Source: Photobacterium aquimaris (GTDB lineage Bacteria > Pseudomonadota > Gammaproteobacteria > Enterobacterales > Vibrionaceae). From it: a stretch of DNA of 64,000 nucleotides. The DNA is taken from positions 184,951-248,950 of the forward strand of contig NZ_MSCC01000001.1 of NCBI RefSeq assembly GCF_002954455.1, read 5' to 3'. Made by a program: the position numbers and the translations under genes. Of this stretch, positions 58,017 to 64,000 are shown in pieces; positions within the stretch are counted from its first letter, which is position 1, and every line of letters starts with the position of its first letter. The notes below the pieces were generated by a model. The model was not told where the DNA came from. It saw nothing but the letters and a program-made list of their open reading frames with translations, and did no database searches.

Positions 58017-60140
58017 GTGAATCCTATCGTAAAGACTTTCCAGTACGGTAACCACACGGTTACTCTTGAGACTGGTGTTATAGCACGTCAAGCGACTGCT
58101 GCAGTAATGGTTAGCATGGACGACACATCAGTGTTCGTTTCTGTTGTTGGTAAGAAAACAGCAGTAGAAGGTCAAGACTTCTTCCCACTAACAGTGAACT
58201 ACCAAGAGCGTACTTACGCTGCAGGTAAAATCCCTGGTGGTTTCTTCAAGCGTGAAGGCCGTCCTTCTGAAGGCGAAACACTGACTGCACGTCTAATCGA
58301 CCGTCCAATCCGTCCGTTATTCCCAGATGATTTCAAAAACGAAGTACAAGTTATTGCAACAGTGGTTTCTGTAAACCCTGCTGTTAACCCTGATATGGTT
58401 ACAATGATTGGTACTTCTGCAGCACTTGCTATTTCTGGTATTCCATTTAATGGTCCTATCGGTGCGGCACGTGTAGGTTACATTAACGATCAATTCGTTC
58501 TTAACCCAAGCAATGAAGAGCTAGAAACAAGCCGTCTAGATCTTGTTGTTGCTGGTACTAAAGATGCAGTATTGATGGTTGAGTCAGAAGCTGACCGTCT
58601 ATCTGAAGAGCAAATGCTACAAGCTGTTGTATTTGGTCACGACCAACAACAAGTTGTTATCAATGCAATCAATGAGTTTGCAGCTGAAGTTGCGACTCCT
58701 GCTTGGGATTGGACTGCACCTGCAGAGAACACAGCACTTAAAGCTAAGATCGCAGAACTTGCAGAAGCTAAGCTTGTTGAAGCTTACCAAATCACAGAGA
58801 AAATGGCGCGTTACGACCGTATTCATGAGATTGCAGCTGAAGTAAATGACGCGATTGTTGCTGAAGATGCTGATGCAAATGCGAAAGAAATCCACACTAT
58901 CTTCCACGATTTAGAGAAGACAGTTGTACGTGGCCGTATCATTGCTGGTCACCCACGTATCGATGGTCGTGAAAAAGACATGGTTCGTGCGCTAGACGTA
59001 CGTACTGGTGTACTTCCACGTACTCACGGTTCTTCACTATTTACACGTGGTGAGACTCAAGCACTTGTTACTGCAACATTGGGTACACAACGTGATGCTC
59101 AAATCATTGATAGCATCATGGGTGAGAAGAAAGATCACTTCCTTCTTCACTACAACTTCCCTCCATACTGTGTAGGTGAAACTGGTTTCGTTGGTTCACC
59201 TAAGCGTCGTGAAATTGGTCACGGTAAGTTGGCGAAGCGTGGTATTCAAGCGGTAATGCCATCTGTTGACGAATTCCCATACACAGTACGCGTAGTATCA
59301 GAAATCACCGAATCTAACGGTTCATCTTCAATGGCTTCTGTATGTGGTACGTCGCTAGCACTTATGGATGCTGGTGTGCCAATTAAAGCGTCTGTTGCGG
59401 GTATCGCAATGGGTCTTGTTAAAGAAGGCAATGATTTCGTTGTTCTTTCTGACATCCTTGGTGACGAAGATCACCTAGGTGACATGGACTTTAAAGTAGC
59501 GGGTACTGACGACGGTATCACAGCACTTCAGATGGATATCAAGATTGAAGGTATCACTAAAGAGATCATGGAAATTGCACTTAACCAAGCTAAAGGCGCG
59601 CGTAAGCACATCCTTAGCGTAATGGATAATGCAATTAACTCTCCTCGTGAAGAGATCTCTCAGTTTGCTCCTCGCATTCACATGATGAAGATCAACCCAG
59701 AGAAGATCAAAGATGTTATCGGTAAAGGTGGTGCAGTTATCCGTGCACTAACTGAAGAAACTGGTACTACAATCGAGATCGAAGACGATGGTACAGTGAA
59801 GATCGCTGCGACTGAAGGTACTGCTGCACAAGAAGCAATCCGTCGCATCGAAGAAATCACTGCAGACGTTGAAGTTGGCCGTGTTTACACTGGTAAAGTA
59901 ATGCGTATCGTTGACTTCGGTGCGTTTGTATCAGTTATCGGTGCAAAAGAAGGTCTAGTTCACATTTCTCAAATCTCACAAGATCGTGTAGAGAAAGTGT
60001 CTGATTACCTACAAATGGGTCAAGAAGTTCAAGTTAAAGTACTTGAAATCGACCGTCAAGGCCGTATTCGTCTAAGCATGAAAGAAGCAGTAGAAGCGCC
60101 AGCCGCAGCTCCTGCACAAGACGAGCAGCCACAAGGCTAA
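58017..60140 (+). CDS. pnp: Polyribonucleotide nucleotidyltransferase (PNPase)
   Basis: Phosphorolytic 3'-5' exoribonuclease, core of the RNA degradosome. 707 residues: two RNase PH-like domains (1-220 and about 310-540; [42 protein letters not shown]-type and [13 protein letters not shown] motifs), then a KH domain ([20 protein letters not shown]) and an S1 domain ([20 protein letters not shown]). The start is GTG at 58017 with AAGGA 7 nt upstream. Expression is probably autoregulated through the leader hairpin. Confidence 0.98.
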   Translation: MNPIVKTFQYGNHTVTLETGVIARQATAAVMVSMDDTSVFVSVVGKKTAVEGQDFFPLTVNYQERTYAAGKIPGGFFKREGRPSEGETLTARLIDRPIRPLFPDDFKNEVQVIATVVSVNPAVNPDMVTMIGTSAALAISGIPFNGPIGAARVGYINDQFVLNPSNEELETSRLDLVVAGTKDAVLMVESEADRLSEEQMLQAVVFGHDQQQVVINAINEFAAEVATPAWDWTAPAENTALKAKIAELAEAKLVEAYQITEKMARYDRIHEIAAEVNDAIVAEDADANAKEIHTIFHDLEKTVVRGRIIAGHPRIDGREKDMVRALDVRTGVLPRTHGSSLFTRGETQALVTATLGTQRDAQIIDSIMGEKKDHFLLHYNFPPYCVGETGFVGSPKRREIGHGKLAKRGIQAVMPSVDEFPYTVRVVSEITESNGSSSMASVCGTSLALMDAGVPIKASVAGIAMGLVKEGNDFVVLSDILGDEDHLGDMDFKVAGTDDGITALQMDIKIEGITKEIMEIALNQAKGARKHILSVMDNAINSPREEISQFAPRIHMMKINPEKIKDVIGKGGAVIRALTEETGTTIEIEDDGTVKIAATEGTAAQEAIRRIEEITADVEVGRVYTGKVMRIVDFGAFVSVIGAKEGLVHISQISQDRVEKVSDYLQMGQEVQVKVLEIDRQGRIRLSMKEAVEAPAAAPAQDEQPQG

Positions 60141-60163
60141 GCGTTTTGCTAATATCATGATAT

Positions 60164-60188
60164 AAAGGGGCTAATAGCCCCTTTTTTT
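60164..60188 (+). terminator. Terminator after pnp
   Basis: 9-bp stem AAAGGGGCT/AGCCCCTTT with an aat loop, followed by more Ts. Confidence 0.88.
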
Positions 60189-60244
60189 GATCTAAATATT
60201 ATCATAGACGCTGGATCGTCATTGATGTCACAGGGAGAACTGAG

Positions 60245-61147
60245 TTGATAATACGCCATCTTCAATATGTTGTAATTGCATCTGCATTAATGCTAAGCGG
60301 ATGTTCGGTAATGCCTACAACATGGAGCCATCCGCCAATGGCGATCCCTTATCAACCTAGTTTGCCGCAGCAGATTCAGTTGGCACGGATTGAGCAAATA
60401 TTACAGCAGCCTAATATTCCTCAAACAACATTAGCAACCATTTATTATGATCGTGGTTTATTGCATGACAGTTTAGGTCTACGCGATTTAGCGCGGTTAG
60501 ATTTTAATAAGTCGTTAAAGTTAAACCCAAATCAACCGGACTTATTTAATGTTGCCGGGGTGATATTTACTCAAATGGGGATGTTTGATTCAGCTTATGA
60601 GTCATTTGATTCAACGCTGGATTTAGCCCCAGATCATCCTTATGCACATCGTAATCGCGGTATCGCATTGTATTACGGTGAGCGTTATGAGCTCGCTAAC
60701 GATGATTTATTACCTCATTATCAGCAAGATATTGATGATCCTTACCGTGTTATCTGGCTGTATATCAATGATTTAAAATTGGTGCCTCAGCAAGCACAGA
60801 CATTGCTTCAACAGCGTTATGCCGCGAGTGATAAAAAAGATTGGGGCTGGCAGATTGTGCGGATGTACCTTGGTGAGGTCAGTGAAGAGCAGTTTTTAAC
60901 AGATATTGCAGAGCAGAGTAAAGATAACGAGCAATTAGCGCTGCGATTGACAGAAGGGTATTTTTATCTAGCGCAACGTTACCAACAGCAGCAAGATTAT
61001 CCAACTGCGATCATGCTTTATAAATTGGCATTATCAGGCAATGTGTATGAATTTATTGAACATCGACTATCGTTACTTGAACTAAATCGTATTTTTACCG
61101 CAGAGCAAAATGCAACGGCTGTAGAGACGGCCTCTCCAACGGCATAG
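60245..61147 (+). CDS. nlpI: Lipoprotein NlpI (TPR protein)
   Basis: Outer-membrane lipoprotein that acts as adaptor for peptidoglycan hydrolases and the Prc protease. 300 residues with a type II signal peptide and lipobox LSGC (Cys20). TPR-like repeats follow: TLATIYYDRGLLHDSLGLRDLARLDFNKSLKLNP, FNVAGVIFTQMGMFDSAYESFDSTLDLAP and HRNRGIALYYGERYELA. The start is TTG at 60245, about 6 nt after GGGAGA. Downstream of pnp, as in E. coli. It is a likely substrate of the LspA enzymes encoded in this window. Confidence 0.95.
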   Translation: MIIRHLQYVVIASALMLSGCSVMPTTWSHPPMAIPYQPSLPQQIQLARIEQILQQPNIPQTTLATIYYDRGLLHDSLGLRDLARLDFNKSLKLNPNQPDLFNVAGVIFTQMGMFDSAYESFDSTLDLAPDHPYAHRNRGIALYYGERYELANDDLLPHYQQDIDDPYRVIWLYINDLKLVPQQAQTLLQQRYAASDKKDWGWQIVRMYLGEVSEEQFLTDIAEQSKDNEQLALRLTEGYFYLAQRYQQQQDYPTAIMLYKLALSGNVYEFIEHRLSLLELNRIFTAEQNATAVETASPTA

Positions 61148-61164
61148 CGCTGATGATTTTCTAT

Positions 61165-61199
61165 AAAAATAGCCGCTTATCATAGCGGCTATTTTTTTA
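61165..61199. terminator. Bidirectional terminator nlpI/ubiV
   Basis: Perfect 13-bp inverted repeat (61165-61177, 61184-61196) with A5/T-run ends between convergent genes. Confidence 0.92.
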
Positions 61200-61206
61200 T
61201 TCTAAA

Positions 61207-61241
61207 CGAACCTCGAACCTCGAACCTCGAACCTCGAACCT
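61207..61241. repeat. Heptanucleotide tandem repeat (CGAACCT)x5
   Basis: Five perfect head-to-tail CGAACCT units lie between the nlpI/ubiV terminator and the ubiV stop codon, the last base overlapping the stop. Because seven is not a multiple of three and the array is outside the coding region, copy number could vary freely. Confidence 0.95.
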
Positions 61242-62116
61242 TAGCGAATATCTAATCCTGCTAGATTATGCCAGTAACCATTGCATTGATGACCATCAGC
61301 AAGTGAGTGATGAATATCACCTTGTTCATTGGCTCGGAAATCATCAATCAGTGTCAGGGTATCAAGTCCCATTGGGCTTAATCGCACTACATCGACCATA
61401 TCTTTCATGCCTTTCAAATCGTTAATCAGGTTATAACAGTAACCGGATTGGGTTTGAATGCCATTAAGGGTGAAGACTTTTTGATCTTCTTGGCTGTTAA
61501 CTGTGATCCCTTGCGGATACTTAATACAACAAGTTTCGCAATCATCTTTAGCTTTATTTTCAGCCCTAGCAGTAAAGCAGCGCGCAGAGTAAGCTAATGG
61601 AAGGTAGCCATAACTGAACACTTCGGTTTCAAATTGTTGACGTATTCCAAGTGCTTCGCATTCGATTAGTGTGTTACGTAACCAATCACGAGACAGTTCA
61701 ACTGGCATACACCAACGGGTCATGCCTTGTTTAGCAAACAATTTCAACGTCTGTGCGTTATAGCAGTTTACCGCTGGCCCTACTACAAATGGCACTTTGC
61801 TTTGTGAGGCAAGTTGAATCGCAGATACATCGTTAGCTTCAACAATAAAGTCGCCATTATCGATATATTTTTTCATGATGTTGACTTCGCTAGGTGCTTC
61901 TAGCAACGCCATGGTTGACAGCACTACCTGCTTACCATTTGCAGCGAGCTCTTTGGCGATATCAATCCATTGGGCTGGTTTTAATGCTCGACGTTTAGAA
62001 CACACCGTTTCCCCTAAATAAATCACATCAACATTGCTGTGCTTGGCTTGTTGATAAAATGTTTCAACATCATGCTGAGGCCAAAAGTAAAGCAATGGTC
62101 CAAGTGAATATTTCAT
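61241..62116 (-). CDS. ubiV: Ubiquinone biosynthesis protein UbiV (YhbV)
   Basis: Peptidase U32-family iron-sulfur protein that, with UbiU and UbiT, makes ubiquinone without O2. The 4Fe-4S cysteines match E. coli positions: C39 (GETVCSKRR), C180 (YSARCFTAR), C193 and C197 (DDCETCC). 291 residues from the ATG at 62116, which follows AAGGA by 6 nt; the longer frame overlaps the ubiU end and is not favoured. It starts 10 bp after ubiU. ubiT is not next to the pair in this window. Confidence 0.95.
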   Translation of the reverse strand: MKYSLGPLLYFWPQHDVETFYQQAKHSNVDVIYLGETVCSKRRALKPAQWIDIAKELAANGKQVVLSTMALLEAPSEVNIMKKYIDNGDFIVEANDVSAIQLASQSKVPFVVGPAVNCYNAQTLKLFAKQGMTRWCMPVELSRDWLRNTLIECEALGIRQQFETEVFSYGYLPLAYSARCFTARAENKAKDDCETCCIKYPQGITVNSQEDQKVFTLNGIQTQSGYCYNLINDLKGMKDMVDVVRLSPMGLDTLTLIDDFRANEQGDIHHSLADGHQCNGYWHNLAGLDIR

Positions 62117-62126
62117 TAATGATCCT

Positions 62127-63134
62127 TTATTGCCATTTACGGTGGTATGCACCTAACGTTGTTTGTTTACCTTCAGACAAATTACCTAGGCATGCATTCC
62201 ACGCAGGATTAACACTGTAGCCTTCAGGATTTGCTAAATAGTGGTCAATCGCAGCGCGCCAAGTGCGAGTCACTTGTTCTACATACGCTGGGCTACGTTG
62301 ACGGCCTTCAATCTTAACCGAAGCAATATTGGCTTTAAAAAGCTCAGGTAGAATCTCTAATGTATTAAGACTGGTAGGCTCTTCTAGTGCATGGAAGCGC
62401 TTGTTATTACCATCGATATTAATATCAAATCGACCCTTACATAAGGTTGGATAACCCGCATTTTCACCCGCAGCATAGCGATCAATTAGCACTTCATTTA
62501 AGCGTGATTCTAGCCCTTGTGGTGTTTCTTGCCAGCGAACATATTTAGCCGGTGAACAAGCACCAACAGTATTGGGTGATTCACCTGTCATGTAAGAAGA
62601 TAAATAACAGCGACCTTCAGACATAATGCACAAGCTACCAAAAGCAAAAACTTCTAATTGCATATCGGTATTACGTGCTAACTGCTTTACTTGGTGTATA
62701 GACAGTACGCGCGGTAATACTACTCGCTTGATATTGAAGTTTTGTTGATAAAATTCAATCGCAGCAATGTTGGTTGCTGATGCTTGTACCGAAAGATGCA
62801 ATTCTAAATCGGGGTAGGTGGTAGCGGCATATTCAAGTACACCGATATCAGCCACAATCAGCGCATCCACGCCCATTGCTGCAGCATTATCAACTGCTTT
62901 AGTCCAACGACTAAAACCATCTGGATGGGCAAAAGTGTTTAAAGCAACATGCAATTTACGATCATGATCTTTTACATACTGCACTGCTTTTTCAAGTTTG
63001 CGATCAGTAAAGTTTAAACCCGCAAAGTGGCGAGCGTTAGTATCGTCTTTAAAGCCGATATAAACTGCATCTGCACCATTATCAATAGCCGTTTTTAATG
63101 CTGGTAAATTGCCAGCTGGGCAAAGAAGCTCCAT
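62127..63134 (-). CDS. ubiU: Ubiquinone biosynthesis protein UbiU (YhbU)
   Basis: U32-family partner of UbiV in O2-independent ubiquinone hydroxylation. The four cluster cysteines occur exactly at C169, C176 (GSLCIMSEGRCYLSS), C193 (VGACSPAKY) and C232 (TLCKGRF). The N-terminus MELLCPAGNLPALKTAIDNGADAVY is the U32 barrel start. 335 residues (E. coli 331). It is the promoter-proximal gene of ubiU-ubiV; its ribosome-binding site is weak. Confidence 0.95.
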   Translation of the reverse strand: MELLCPAGNLPALKTAIDNGADAVYIGFKDDTNARHFAGLNFTDRKLEKAVQYVKDHDRKLHVALNTFAHPDGFSRWTKAVDNAAAMGVDALIVADIGVLEYAATTYPDLELHLSVQASATNIAAIEFYQQNFNIKRVVLPRVLSIHQVKQLARNTDMQLEVFAFGSLCIMSEGRCYLSSYMTGESPNTVGACSPAKYVRWQETPQGLESRLNEVLIDRYAAGENAGYPTLCKGRFDINIDGNNKRFHALEEPTSLNTLEILPELFKANIASVKIEGRQRSPAYVEQVTRTWRAAIDHYLANPEGYSVNPAWNACLGNLSEGKQTTLGAYHRKWQ

Positions 63135-63275
63135 GTTATTTTATTATCCAATCTTTGCATAAAAGCGATGTTATTATAGTAAAAGTGTTTATTGTCGTAG
63201 ATCTTGATGCTAGGCAGGTTTTGTTGATATTAAACAATAAAATTGTTACTAAATGATCGTGTTTTTAGACTGATA

Positions 63276-64000
63276 TCAACCAGTCAGATAAATTTTTTCC
63301 TTTAATAACAACTCTTCAAGTTCTTGTTTAGGCATTGGACGATGAAAATGAAACCCTTGAATATAGTCACAATTAAGGTTTGATAGTAGTGTCGCTTGTT
63401 GGCGAGTCTCAATCCCTTCAGCAACTACACTCATGTTAAGTGATTTGCCTAAATTGATAATATTTTCAATCAGGGTAATTTGTTTGGGAATGGTATCAAT
63501 GTCTTTAATAAACGCCCGATCAATTTTAAGTTCATCAAGGGGAAAGCGGGCTAAATAAGACAATGAAGAATAACCGGTGCCAAAGTCATCAATTGATAGT
63601 GCAAATCCTTGTTTTTTAATTGCATTTAGCATTTGAATAGTATGCTCTCCGTCACTCATGACCGTACTTTCAGTTAGCTCAAAGGTAAAGTCAGCCGCAT
63701 TAATGCCTGTGAGTTGACGCAGTTGATCGACAAAGCTGATTAACTTAGGATTTTCAAATTGTTGGGATGATAAGTTAATCGCGACACGGCCTTTTAAAAG
63801 CTGTTGTTTTTTCCATTGGTTAACGGTAGTAAAGACTTCTCGCATCACCACTCGACCTAATTGTTCGATAAGACCTGAACGCTCAGCAACGGGAATAAAC
63901 TGCGCTGGACTGATGTAACCTTCAACAGGGTGCTTCCAACGAACTAATGCTTCAGCGCCATCAATTTCAAAGTTTTTAGCATTAACCTTAGGTTGATACC
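63276..64000 (-). CDS. EAL-domain cyclic-di-GMP phosphodiesterase, 5' end outside window
   Basis: The frame is open to the window edge, so the N-terminus (possible sensor, GGDEF or membrane part) is missing. The visible 240 residues are nearly all EAL domain: YQPKV, EALVRWKHP with the signature Glu-Ala-Leu, FIPVAERSGLI, INLSSQQF (metal-ligand Asn), ELTES, IDDFGTGYSSL (Asp-Asp pair), KIDRAFI, VAEGIET and QGFHFHRPMP. All residues known to be needed for c-di-GMP hydrolysis appear present, so an active phosphodiesterase is expected. It may act on the same messenger that VpsR-like regulators read; that link is speculation. Confidence 0.93.
   Translation of the reverse strand, partial: YQPKVNAKNFEIDGAEALVRWKHPVEGYISPAQFIPVAERSGLIEQLGRVVMREVFTTVNQWKKQQLLKGRVAINLSSQQFENPKLISFVDQLRQLTGINAADFTFELTESTVMSDGEHTIQMLNAIKKQGFALSIDDFGTGYSSLSYLARFPLDELKIDRAFIKDIDTIPKQITLIENIINLGKSLNMSVVAEGIETRQQATLLSNLNCDYIQGFHFHRPMPKQELEELLLKEKIYLTG

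Overview
The window looks like a stretch of the main chromosome of a Photobacterium-type member of the Vibrionaceae. This rests on gene order and protein resemblance recalled from known families, not on a database search. The tell-tale linkages are lysS next to a VpsR-like regulator, the NptA-type Na+/phosphate cotransporter beside thyA, a large OmpU-type porin between dacB and greA, and otherwise enterobacterial/Vibrio housekeeping order. The DNA is moderately AT-rich, with strongly AT-rich intergenic regions. I see no insertion sequence, prophage, CRISPR array or rRNA operon; this is core chromosome with a few accessory twists.

Layout. 1-5.2 kb: the 3' part of yaaA, srmB, trmN6, brnQ and fldB. 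5.4-13.4 kb: the block xerD-dsbC-recJ-prfB-lysS (prfB with its programmed +1 frameshift), then a VpsR-like regulator. 13.4-19.5 kb: mutH, a gene-free region of about 0.7 kb with DnaA-box-like and GATC sites, then rppH-ptsP-tauE-type exporter-thyA. lgt, often found next to thyA, is not there. 19.6-24.8 kb: ion transport (nptA, nhaA, a small secreted protein, nhaR), a DUF502 protein and rpsT. 25-34.2 kb: murJ-ribF-ileS-lspA-second lspA-fkpB-ispH-dapB. 34.6-39.2 kb: carAB. 39.2-40.4 kb: a short MgtE-like transporter behind a long, apparently structured leader that contains a tiny translatable ORF. 40.5-50.6 kb: dacB, ompU, greA, yhbY, rlmE-ftsH-folP-glmM-secG. 50.6-61.1 kb: tRNA-Leu(GAG), initiator tRNA, rimP-nusA-infB-rbfA-truB-rpsO-pnp-nlpI. 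61.2-64 kb: ubiV-ubiU and the C-terminal part of an EAL-domain protein, all on the minus strand.

How the genes work together. Most of the window serves gene expression: tRNAs, translation initiation and release factors, aminoacyl-tRNA synthetases, rRNA/tRNA modification, RNA decay. The rest is envelope biogenesis (MurJ, GlmM, DacB, LspA, NlpI, SecG, FtsH), nucleotide and amino-acid precursors (CarAB, ThyA, FolP, DapB), DNA maintenance (XerD, RecJ, MutH) and ion handling. Many genes use TTG or GTG starts placed by good Shine-Dalgarno sequences (srmB, brnQ, rpsT, murJ, carA, ftsH, rimP, pnp, nlpI), so several starts given here are shorter than the longest open frame.

The best candidates for something undescribed are the mini-ORF/hairpin leader of the MgtE-like gene (about 39.29-39.64 kb), the tandem lspA pair, the VpsR-like protein with degenerate AAA+ motifs, and the DnaA-box/GATC-rich gap before rppH.
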